The notes beneath the pieces were generated by a model. The model had not been told where the DNA came from. It did no database searches and worked only from the letters and a program-made list of their open reading frames with translations. Positions 36,219 to 43,787 of a stretch of DNA of 49,590 nucleotides are shown one piece after another. Each line of letters starts with the position of its first letter. Within the stretch, counting starts at the first letter, position 1. The position numbers and the translations under genes were made by a program. Source of the stretch: Bacteroidaceae bacterium (lineage in GTDB: Bacteria; Bacteroidota; Bacteroidia; Bacteroidales; Barnesiellaceae_A); assembly GCA_017555825.1 (NCBI GenBank), contig JAFZFQ010000006.1, forward strand, positions 1 through 49,590. The letters run 5' to 3'.

Positions 36219-36734
36219 TTATTTCTCCTTTACTTGCACATCGGTACTCTTTTGTCGGCGCAATATCTCGGTATTGTCTTGGCCGTAAGTTGCAATGCGT
36301 GCTTCTTGGACATTCTCTATATCTTGACGAGTTGCATTGCGGAAGTTGGTATATTTGGCCGGATAGCCACTCACGGTTATCTCCAAGAAGCCTTGGTCGT
36401 TGGTTATCACATCGATGATAGTACCCACCAGCAAGTCGGCATCATAGGTCTTGGCAGCACGGCTCAGGGCTATTTTCTTGAGGTCGGGCATCATGGACTT
36501 GATTTGCTCGGCATTGGCCGCCGTAACAGGGAGTATTTTATAGGCCTCTTTCTCGGTATAGGAAATCTTTTGTTGCGACACCACCACATCGGCAATAAGA
36601 GGGGCTGTCATCATGTAATGGTCGGGCTCAAGGTTGCGTGTCGATGATTCTTGATAGACTACACGAGTGTCGCGTTGTGCTACAGCTACAACGGCACAGC
36701 TTGCAAGGGCAAGCATAAAAAGTAAGCGTTTCAT
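36219..36734 (-). CDS. Uncharacterised secreted protein preceding the barrel triplet
   Basis: A 171-residue protein starting at the ATG at 36734; the frame is open to 36767 but the signal peptide (KRLLFMLALASCAVVAVAQ) begins here. The mature part has KISYTEKEAYKILPVTAANA near residue 56, then a helix with basic residues and a strand-rich section (ADLLVGTIIDVITNDQGFLE), ending in a polar tail. I recognise no family. Its fold pattern (helix, then VG-x-I strands) suggests a small periplasmic alpha/beta domain. It leads the barrel operon and may be a periplasmic partner. It starts just 49 bases after the end of the structured RNA. Confidence 0.75.
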   Translation of the reverse strand: MKRLLFMLALASCAVVAVAQRDTRVVYQESSTRNLEPDHYMMTAPLIADVVVSQQKISYTEKEAYKILPVTAANAEQIKSMMPDLKKIALSRAAKTYDADLLVGTIIDVITNDQGFLEITVSGYPAKYTNFRNATRQDIENVQEARIATYGQDNTEILRRQKSTDVQVKEK

Positions 36735-36782
36735 GGCATATTGATATTTCCGCCTCTCACGTCCCATTGAGGCCTACAAACA

Positions 36783-36985
36783 AAAAAGCGTGGACGATGT
36801 TCGGTTTATCTTATTCGAGGCATCGCCAAACGCCTTACACGAAATAAACAGCCCATCCCACGCGTTGCCGGTATAAAAACCCACGCGGGGATGGTTATAG
36901 GCAAGCATAGGCGTTTGTGACTGCATTACCCTTCGTGTATGAAATTGGCGATTTCCGAATAAAGGATAAAGCAAAAACGCTTTAT
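36783..36985 (-). ncRNA. Structured RNA, candidate 6S RNA (Bacteroidales-1-like)
   Basis: The region between two genes folds on the minus strand into one long interrupted hairpin. Stems, given in plus coordinates, are 36805-36810 with 36965-36970, 36811-36817 with 36956-36962, 36822-36829 with 36945-36952, and a central hairpin 36853-36865 with 36883-36894 (one bulge). Between the third stem and the central hairpin is a large open region, as in the central bubble of 6S RNA. It ends in TTTTTTG at about 36782-36787. The 66-codon open frame inside lacks a plausible start context and I take it as spurious. 6S RNA binds RNA polymerase holoenzyme. Being an RNA is well supported; the 6S identity rests on shape and length. 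Confidence 0.6.
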
Positions 36986-37001
36986 AAATAATATGTAAAA
37001 A

Positions 37002-37033
37002 CAGAAGGCTTGCGCCTTCGTTTTACAAATATA
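37002..37033 (-). promoter_or_regulatory. -7 box and hairpin upstream of the structured RNA
   Basis: Minus-strand TATATTTG (37026-37033) is followed by the hairpin GAAGGC-GCAA-GCCTTC (37004-37019) and T5. It is either the start of the RNA with a 5-prime hairpin or a second terminator after the MFS gene. Confidence 0.45.
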
Positions 37034-37076
37034 GTGATATTATTTGAGATACACACATTGTAGTACAATTTCTATA

Positions 37077-37115
37077 AAAAAAATATGGGCACAGCGCAAA
37101 TGCTGTGCCCATATT
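37077..37115 (-). terminator. Terminator of the MFS gene
   Basis: A perfect 14-bp stem (37082-37095 with 37102-37115), 6-base loop, followed on the minus strand by a T-rich tract. Confidence 0.87.
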
Positions 37116-37146
37116 ATATATAATGTACTATATAGGGTCTACCCTA

Positions 37147-38514
37147 TTATTTCTTAACATTGGGAAGTTCGAGACCATAACCTTTACGTTTGTCCTCGAT
37201 CTTGAGGTATACACCTATAAAGAATGCCAACACACCAAATGATGAGAAGATAATCATGGGCACGGTGTAGCCACCTGTAGAGTTGAGTGTAGCACCAATC
37301 ATGATGGGTGTGAGGAAAAGACCGATGTTTTGAATCCAGAAGATAAGGCAATAGGCCGAACCAAGGATTTTGGCATCGATAATCTTAGGTACTGAGGGCC
37401 ACAATGCAGCGGGTACCAATGAGAATGATACACCCAAGACAAGGATGAGCAGCATGGCAAATGTCTTAGAGGGGAACATGGGCAAGAGGAATGCAAAGCT
37501 GAGGTGGCAGCATATCATGATGATAGCACCGAGCATGAGCATCGAAGCACCTTTACCCTTATAGTCGATAAATGCGCCCAAGAAGGGTGTGAGCACCATA
37601 GCCAAGATGGGGAAGAAGCTGAAGAGTTGCGAAGCCTCGTCGGCACCGATACCCAATGTTGTCTCCAAGAAGTTGGGAGCAAAACGTTGGAAGGGGAAAA
37701 TAGCCGAATAGTACAACACGCACAAGAGAGCTACCAACCAGAACATCTTGCTTGAGAAGATCTTACCCAAGTCGCTGATGCGGAACTCCTCTTCGCTGGC
37801 CTCCTCGTTCATCTCACCTGCGGCGATGAGTTGCTTGTCGAACTTGCTATCCATTATAGCAAATACCGAGTAGCAAATGAGACCGATGAGCAACAATGCG
37901 GTGCAGAAACCTACGGGAGCTACTACCGAAGCATCAAATTTGTTTGAAACGATGGGGGCAATCCACATAACGGCAAACACACCAAGACGTGCAATCGCCA
38001 TCTCGATACCCATAGCCAAGGCCATCTCTTTGCCTTTGAACCACTTAGCGATAGACTTTGATACTGTTGTACCGGCCATCTCGCAACCGCAACCAAAGAT
38101 CATGAAGCCCAAGCAAGCCATCTTGGCATTACCGGGAAGCTCGGGCCACCAGCTATTGAGCCATTGGCACAATTCGGTAGCGGCAAACCACTCGGTGATG
38201 GCCATGAACTTTACAGCAGCACCAAGTACCATCAACGATGCCGACAAAATACCGGTAAAGCGAATACCCATCTTGTCGAGAATGATACCGGCAAAGATGA
38301 GGAAGAAGCAGAACACATTGAGGAAGTACTCTGATGCCGCATAGGTACCAAATACAGTACTATTCCAGCCCAAATTGCTCTCAACAAGCGATTTGAGAGG
38401 CGACATAACGTCTACAAACATGTAGGCAAAAAACATCATGAGCGCAACAAGAATGAGCGCCGCCCAACGAGCTATTACCGAGTCGTTGAGTTTTTTCTGA
38501 ATTACTTGTGTCAT
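37147..38514 (-). CDS. MFS transporter
   Basis: A 455-residue permease with about 12 membrane segments. The cytoplasmic loop between helices 2 and 3 has ILDKMGIRFTG, the MFS-1 loop pattern (D-x-x-G-x-R), and the two halves are joined by a charged loop around residue 230 (EMNEEASEEEF). The overall look recalls the MFSD1-like branch, in which dipeptide transport is known, but the match by eye is not strong enough to name a substrate. It follows rlmD on the same strand with a 41-base gap. Ends at its own terminator. Confidence 0.87.
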   Translation of the reverse strand: MTQVIQKKLNDSVIARWAALILVALMMFFAYMFVDVMSPLKSLVESNLGWNSTVFGTYAASEYFLNVFCFFLIFAGIILDKMGIRFTGILSASLMVLGAAVKFMAITEWFAATELCQWLNSWWPELPGNAKMACLGFMIFGCGCEMAGTTVSKSIAKWFKGKEMALAMGIEMAIARLGVFAVMWIAPIVSNKFDASVVAPVGFCTALLLIGLICYSVFAIMDSKFDKQLIAAGEMNEEASEEEFRISDLGKIFSSKMFWLVALLCVLYYSAIFPFQRFAPNFLETTLGIGADEASQLFSFFPILAMVLTPFLGAFIDYKGKGASMLMLGAIIMICCHLSFAFLLPMFPSKTFAMLLILVLGVSFSLVPAALWPSVPKIIDAKILGSAYCLIFWIQNIGLFLTPIMIGATLNSTGGYTVPMIIFSSFGVLAFFIGVYLKIEDKRKGYGLELPNVKK

Positions 38515-38555
38515 AGTTTTAGTTTGTTATTTGTTTGATTGTTAGATTGTTTACT

Positions 38556-39965
38556 TTATCTCTTCTCAAGCAACACTACATTCTCCACATGGTGTGTATG
38601 GGGGAACATATCGACCGGTTGTACTCGAGCTACACGATACATATCGTCGAGCATAGCAAGGTCGCGTGCTTGAGTAGCAGGGTTGCAACTTACATACACA
38701 ATGCGCTCGGGAGCAGCAAAGCGTATTACCCCTATTACATCGTCGTGCATACCGGCACGTGGGGGGTCGGTAATGATAACATCGGGGCGTCCGTGTTGCT
38801 CGATAAACTCGGTAGTGAGTATATCCTTCATATCACCTGCATAGAAGATGGTGTTGTCTATACCGTTAAACTCGGCATTGATCTTGGCATCTTCAATAGC
38901 CTCGGGCACATACTCGATACCCACTACTTGACGTGCTTGGCGAGACACAAAGTTGGCAATAGTACCGGTACCTGTATAAAGGTCGTATACCAACTCATTG
39001 CCTGTGAGACCGGCAAACTCGCGTGCCACCTTGTACAATTCATAGGCTTGCTCCGAGTTGGTTTGATAGAACGACTTGGGTCCCACCTTGAATTGCAATC
39101 CCTCCATCTGCTCCAAGATGTAGTCGCGACCACGATAACATATCACCTCTTGGTCGGTAATAGTGTCGTTGGCCTTTTGGTTGATAATATAGAGCAACGA
39201 AGTAATCTCGGGGAAGCGGTCGGCAATGTGTTGCATCATATCGGCAATCAACTCGGGCTCGTTGTCGTGGAAAACAACAATGAGCATAATCTCGCCGGTA
39301 GAGGCAGTGCGCACAATCATATTGCGCAACAAGCCCACTTGCGCACGCAAGTCGAAGAATGTCATACCGCGCTCTATGGCATAGGCGCGCACATCGAGTC
39401 GTATGCGGTTGGTAATATCGTCTTGCAAGCAACATTGCTTGATGTCGAGTACCTTGTCAAACATGCCGGGGATATGAAATCCCAACGCATTGCGATCGGT
39501 AAATACCTCCTCTTGTTGCATCTGCTCGGGAGTGAGCCACGAGCGGTTGGAGAAGGTATACTCCAACTTGTTGCGATACTCGCGAGTCTTGACCGAGCCC
39601 TTGATGGGGGTAATCTCGGGCAACTCAATCTTGCCTATGCGAGTGAGGTTGTCAACAACTTGTTGTTGCTTGAATTGCAACTGATATTCGTAGGGAACAT
39701 GTTGCCACTTGCAACCGCCACACACACCAAAGTGCGGACAGAAAGGCTCTACACGTATATCAGAGGGCTTGTGCATCTTGACAATACGCGCCTCGGCATA
39801 GCTGTGTTTCTTGCGAGTGATTTGCAAGTCGACAACATCGCCAGGAGCGGCAAATGGTACAAAAATTACTTTATCATTGTGTCGGCAGAGAGCCTTACCC
39901 TCTGCAGCTACACCGGTGATTTCAATCTCTTCCACCAGCGGTAGCGGTTGTTTTTTACGTGCCAA
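38556..39965 (-). CDS. rlmD: 23S rRNA (uracil-1939-C5)-methyltransferase RlmD (TTG start)
   Basis: A TRAM domain (residues about 1-65) leads into the [4Fe-4S] cysteines in FCPHFGVCGGCKW (near 76-87). The Rossmann methyltransferase domain has VYDLYTGTGTIANFVSRQ as SAM-binding motif, ITDPPRAGMHDDVI as the substrate-pocket motif, and the catalytic Cys in VYVSCNPATQARDLAML. The protein begins MARKKQPLPLVEE, as relatives do, but its codon is TTG at 39963-39965; no ATG is available nearby. A -7 box lies about 33 bases upstream. Length and motifs are normal. The same coordinates hold a 469-codon open frame on the other strand, which is a shadow. Confidence 0.93.
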   Translation of the reverse strand: MARKKQPLPLVEEIEITGVAAEGKALCRHNDKVIFVPFAAPGDVVDLQITRKKHSYAEARIVKMHKPSDIRVEPFCPHFGVCGGCKWQHVPYEYQLQFKQQQVVDNLTRIGKIELPEITPIKGSVKTREYRNKLEYTFSNRSWLTPEQMQQEEVFTDRNALGFHIPGMFDKVLDIKQCCLQDDITNRIRLDVRAYAIERGMTFFDLRAQVGLLRNMIVRTASTGEIMLIVVFHDNEPELIADMMQHIADRFPEITSLLYIINQKANDTITDQEVICYRGRDYILEQMEGLQFKVGPKSFYQTNSEQAYELYKVAREFAGLTGNELVYDLYTGTGTIANFVSRQARQVVGIEYVPEAIEDAKINAEFNGIDNTIFYAGDMKDILTTEFIEQHGRPDVIITDPPRAGMHDDVIGVIRFAAPERIVYVSCNPATQARDLAMLDDMYRVARVQPVDMFPHTHHVENVVLLEKR

Positions 39966-39997
39966 AGGTATATATATTTAATAAATAAAAAATCGCT

Positions 39998-40005
39998 CAA
40001 AGGTA
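39998..40005 (-). promoter_or_regulatory. -7 box of rlmD
   Basis: Minus-strand TACCTTTG 33 bases before the TTG start. A second identical box (39963-39970) overlaps the start codon itself. No clear TTG at -33. Confidence 0.45.
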
Positions 40006-40142
40006 GCTATAATTTCTGAGATAAGCGTCATGAGCCGATAAAAATCCCCCATATAGAGTTATATCAAAAAATATAGTCAACAAAAAAGCCAATACATACG
40101 ATTTTTATGGCGTCATTATATAAAAAAACCGATTTTATTTGC

Positions 40143-40150
40143 TATCTTTG
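40143..40150 (+). promoter_or_regulatory. -7 box of ppdK
   Basis: TATCTTTG in an AT-rich region, 44 bases before the ATG. No TTG at the usual -33 distance; an AT-rich leader follows. The interval 39966-40142 otherwise holds no visible gene. Confidence 0.55.
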
Positions 40151-40193
40151 CCAATCATTTGTAAAAAAGTAACAACCAATAATATTTTTTAGA

Positions 40194-42908
40194 ATGAAAA
40201 GAGTGTATACATTCGGTAACGGACAAGCAGAAGGTCGTGCCGACATGAAAAATCTATTGGGTGGTAAAGGTGCCAACTTGGCCGAGATGAACCTTATCGG
40301 TGTTCCCGTACCTCCGGGCTTCACCATCACCACTGAAGTATGTACTGAGTACAATCAACAAGGTAAAGAAACAGTTGTAAAACTTCTCGAAGCCGAAGTA
40401 CGTGGTGCTATTGAATACGTAGAGTCACTCACCGGTACAGTATTCGGTGATGAAACCAACCCTCTCTTGGTATCTGTTCGTTCGGGTGCACGTGTATCTA
40501 TGCCCGGTATGATGGATACAGTATTGAACTTGGGTATGAACGACACTGCTGTTGAAGCCCTTGCACGCAAATCGGGCAATGCTCGTTTCGCTTGGGACTC
40601 TTACCGTCGTTTTGTTCAAATGTATGGTGACGTTGTATTGGGCATGAAACCCCAAAGCAAAGACGATATCGACCCCTTCGAAGAGGTAATGGAGAAAGTA
40701 AAAGAGGAAAAAGGTGTGAAACTCGACACTGAGCTCGATGTAGAAGACCTCAAGACTCTTGTTAAGCTCTTCAAAGCCGCTGTTTTGGAGCGTACAGGCA
40801 AGAACTTCCCCGACTGTCCTTGGGAACAACTTTGGGGTGCAGTTTGCGCCGTATTCGATAGCTGGATGAACGAGCGCGCCATCCTCTACCGTCGCATGAA
40901 CCAAATTCCCGAAGAATGGGGTACTGCAGTAAACGTACAAGCAATGGTATTCGGTAACATGGGTGACACATCTGCTACAGGTGTTGCATTTACTCGTGAC
41001 GCCGCTACAGGTGAAGACATCTTCAACGGTGAGTATTTGATCAATGCTCAAGGTGAGGACGTAGTTGCCGGTATCCGTACACCTCAACAAATCACTACCG
41101 AGGGTTCTCGTCGTTGGGCTGCATTGCAAGGCATCAGCGAGGAAGAGCGTGCTGCTAAATATCCCTCACTCGAAGAGGCTATGCCCGTATGTGCTCAAGC
41201 CCTCATCGAGACACAACAAAAACTCGAAGACTACTTCAAAGATATGCAAGACCTTGAGTTTACTATCCAAGATGGTAAATTGTGGTTGTTGCAAACTCGT
41301 AACGGTAAGCGCACAGGTGCCGCTATGGTGAAGATCGCTATGGATATGCACCGCGAAGGCATTATCGACGAGAAGACAGTATTGCGCCGTATGGAGGCCG
41401 ACAAACTCGACGAGTTGTTGCACCCCGTATTCGACACTGCTGCTATGAAGGCTGCCAAGGTTATCACTAAGGGTCTTCCCGCTTCTCCCGGTGCTGCTGT
41501 AGGTCAAATCGTATTCCACGCCGACGACGCAGAGGCATGGCACGAAAACCGCAAGAAAGTCATCATGGTACGTATCGAGACTTCACCCGAAGACCTCCGT
41601 GGTATGAGCGTAGCAGAGGGTATCCTCACAGCTCGTGGTGGTATGACTTCACACGCTGCCGTTGTGGCTCGTGGTATGGGTAAGTGCTGCGTATCGGGTG
41701 CAGGTGAAATCAAGGTAGACTACAAAAACCGCACTGTAGAGATTGGTGGTACTACATATAAAGAAGGTGACTGGATTTCGCTCAACGGTTCTACCGGTGA
41801 CGTATACGACGGTCAAATCCCCACTCGTATGCCCGACCTCAGCGGTGACTTCGGTGCTATCATGGATCTTTGCGAGAAATATACCAAAGCCGATGTTCGC
41901 ACCAACGCCGACTCACCCCGCGATGCTAAGGTAGCTCGTGACTTCGGTGCTAAGGGTATCGGTCTCTGCCGTACAGAGCACATGTTCTTCGAAGGCGACC
42001 GTATCAAAGCTATGCGCGAAATGATTCTCTCTAAAGATGAGGAAGGTCGTCGTCGTGCTCTTGCCAAATTGCTCCCCATGCAACGTGGCGACTTCGAAGG
42101 TATCTTCGAGGCTATGGACGGCTACGGTGTTACTATCCGCTTGCTCGATCCCCCCTTGCACGAGTTCGTACCCCACCAAACTGCAACAATGAAAGAACTC
42201 GCCGACGAAATGGGCATCACTCTCGAAGAGGTAAAACTCGCTTGCGACGCTCTCGAAGAGTTCAACCCCATGCTCGGTCACCGTGGTTGCCGTCTTGGTA
42301 ATACATACCCCGAAATCACCGAGATGCAAGCTCGCGCTATCATCGAGGCTGCCCTCAACGTGAAGGCTAAGGGTATTGATGTACACCCCGAAATCATGGT
42401 TCCCCTCGTAGGTATGGTTACTGAGTTGCGCATGCAAGCCGACATCATCAACCGCGTAGCTAAAGAGGTATTCGCTGAGCGTGGCGAGACTGTAGACTAC
42501 AAGGTAGGTACAATGATCGAGGTTCCCCGTGCTGCTGTTACAGCCGACCAAATTGCCGAGGTTGCCGACTTCTTCTCATTCGGTACCAACGACTTGACTC
42601 AAATGACATTCGGTTACTCTCGTGACGACGCCGGTAAGTTCTTGAAAGTTTACAAAGAACTCGGTATCATCAAGACCGATCCCTTCGCAGTTCTCGACCA
42701 ACAAGGTGTTGGCCAACTCGTGAAGATGGGTGTTGAGAAAGGTCGCGCTACTAAACCCGAATTGAAGGTTGGTATCTGTGGTGAGCACGGTGGTGAGCCC
42801 TCATCAGTTAAGTTCTGCGCTAACTTGGGCATGAACTACGTATCTTGCTCTCCCTTCCGTGTGCCCATCGCACGCGTAGCTGCTGCTCAAGCTGCTCTCG
42901 AGGCTTAA
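40194..42908 (+). CDS. ppdK: Pyruvate, phosphate dikinase
   Basis: Interconverts pyruvate, ATP and phosphate with PEP, AMP and PPi, a central reversible step in anaerobic Bacteroidales carbon flux. The N-terminal ATP-grasp domain is seen in GGKGANLAEMN (near residue 21) and SVRSGARVSMPGMMDTVLNLG (split by the family loop, near 97). The phosphohistidine is H487 in ARGGMTSHAAVVARG, with the Thr and Gly residues of the family. The C-terminal PEP/pyruvate barrel ends in the segment VGICGEHGGEPSSVKF with the catalytic Cys. Length is 904. Codon use (GGT, CGT, ATC, TTC) is visibly more biased than in neighbours, indicating high expression. A terminator follows at once, so it is monocistronic. Confidence 0.97.
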   Translation: MKRVYTFGNGQAEGRADMKNLLGGKGANLAEMNLIGVPVPPGFTITTEVCTEYNQQGKETVVKLLEAEVRGAIEYVESLTGTVFGDETNPLLVSVRSGARVSMPGMMDTVLNLGMNDTAVEALARKSGNARFAWDSYRRFVQMYGDVVLGMKPQSKDDIDPFEEVMEKVKEEKGVKLDTELDVEDLKTLVKLFKAAVLERTGKNFPDCPWEQLWGAVCAVFDSWMNERAILYRRMNQIPEEWGTAVNVQAMVFGNMGDTSATGVAFTRDAATGEDIFNGEYLINAQGEDVVAGIRTPQQITTEGSRRWAALQGISEEERAAKYPSLEEAMPVCAQALIETQQKLEDYFKDMQDLEFTIQDGKLWLLQTRNGKRTGAAMVKIAMDMHREGIIDEKTVLRRMEADKLDELLHPVFDTAAMKAAKVITKGLPASPGAAVGQIVFHADDAEAWHENRKKVIMVRIETSPEDLRGMSVAEGILTARGGMTSHAAVVARGMGKCCVSGAGEIKVDYKNRTVEIGGTTYKEGDWISLNGSTGDVYDGQIPTRMPDLSGDFGAIMDLCEKYTKADVRTNADSPRDAKVARDFGAKGIGLCRTEHMFFEGDRIKAMREMILSKDEEGRRRALAKLLPMQRGDFEGIFEAMDGYGVTIRLLDPPLHEFVPHQTATMKELADEMGITLEEVKLACDALEEFNPMLGHRGCRLGNTYPEITEMQARAIIEAALNVKAKGIDVHPEIMVPLVGMVTELRMQADIINRVAKEVFAERGETVDYKVGTMIEVPRAAVTADQIAEVADFFSFGTNDLTQMTFGYSRDDAGKFLKVYKELGIIKTDPFAVLDQQGVGQLVKMGVEKGRATKPELKVGICGEHGGEPSSVKFCANLGMNYVSCSPFRVPIARVAAAQAALEA

Positions 42909-42935
42909 TAGATAATAATCTACAAGCTATATGGC

Positions 42936-42972
42936 AAGTGAGCTCCTCCGAAAAGAGGGGCTCACTTTTTTA
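42936..42972 (+). terminator. Terminator of ppdK
   Basis: A 13-bp stem with one G-T pair (42936-42948 with 42955-42967), followed by T6. Confidence 0.88.
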
Positions 42973-43004
42973 TGACAATACCTTTCTATATGCACACAAA
43001 AACA

Positions 43005-43012
43005 TATCTTTG
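43005..43012 (+). promoter_or_regulatory. -7 box of the ICMT-like gene
   Basis: TATCTTTG 28 bases before the ATG at 43040, in the gap after the ppdK terminator. No -33 TTG at the standard distance. Confidence 0.5.
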
Positions 43013-43039
43013 CAACATAACTACACAAAAACACATATT

Positions 43040-43711
43040 ATGAATATACGATTACTGCTGTTGGCACTGAGCAAAGCTATTGCAGGATGCGTTATGATGG
43101 CCTTGCTACTCTTTCTACCGGCCGGTACACTTGCCTACAACAAAGCCTGGTTGCTGATGGGCTTGCTGTTTATACCCATGCTATTGATGGGTATTGTAAT
43201 GTATATCAAATCGCCCGAGCTACTGCGTCGTCGCTTGGAGTCGAAAGAAAAACGCAACGTGCAACAAGGCGTCATCAAGTATGCCGGTATGCTATTTATA
43301 GCAGGTTTTATCGTTGCAGGACTCGACTATAGATATGGATGGTCAGTCGTACCCGAATGGGTAACATGCGCGAGTGCCCTACTCTTCCTGGGTGGATATG
43401 GCATGTATGCCGAGGTAATGCGCGAAAACGTGTGGCTATCGCGTACGGTACATGTAGAGAGTGAGCAAGAGGTGGTAACAACAGGTCTGTATGGCATCGT
43501 TCGCCACCCTATGTACACAGCCACATTGCTCATGTTTATCAGCATGCCTTTAGTGCTCGGCTCGTGGTGGGCTACATTGATACTGTTTCTCTACATACCC
43601 ATCATCGTGAGCCGTATACTCGACGAGGAGAAACTCCTCCGCGCCGAACTAAAAGGTTATAACGAATACTGCAACCACCTACGCTGGCGACTCATTCCCG
43701 GTATGTGGTAA
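43040..43711 (+). CDS. Isoprenylcysteine carboxyl methyltransferase-like membrane protein
   Basis: A 223-residue integral membrane protein with about six hydrophobic segments. The C-terminal part carries the ICMT/PEMT signature: GLYGIVRHPMYTATLLMF (R-H-P near residue 154) and EEKLLRAELKGYNEYC, where SAM binds. The start is the ATG at 43040; the frame is open back to 42845, inside ppdK, but the -7 box and terminator lie between. Bacterial members have unknown acceptors; they are not protein prenyl-cysteine enzymes in most species. It stands alone with a bidirectional terminator behind it. Confidence 0.86.
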   Translation: MNIRLLLLALSKAIAGCVMMALLLFLPAGTLAYNKAWLLMGLLFIPMLLMGIVMYIKSPELLRRRLESKEKRNVQQGVIKYAGMLFIAGFIVAGLDYRYGWSVVPEWVTCASALLFLGGYGMYAEVMRENVWLSRTVHVESEQEVVTTGLYGIVRHPMYTATLLMFISMPLVLGSWWATLILFLYIPIIVSRILDEEKLLRAELKGYNEYCNHLRWRLIPGMW

Positions 43712-43729
43712 CAATCCAAAAGCACACAA

Positions 43730-43772
43730 CAGCAACGAGGCTGCCGTGGAGACGGCAGCCTCGTTGCTGTAT
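43730..43772. terminator. Bidirectional terminator, 18-bp stem
   Basis: A perfect 18-bp stem (43730-43747 with 43752-43769) with a GGAG loop, between convergent genes. Confidence 0.88.
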
Positions 43773-43787
43773 TGAGTATAATGCTAC

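Noticed and set aside
36774-36974. A 66-codon minus-strand frame between two genes
   Set aside because: The same bases form long complementary stems of a structured RNA, and the frame has no start context or codon bias of its own.
38535-39944. A 469-codon open frame antisense to rlmD
   Set aside because: It mirrors a strongly recognisable RlmD, has repetitive His/Leu-rich composition typical of antisense frames and no domain or start context.
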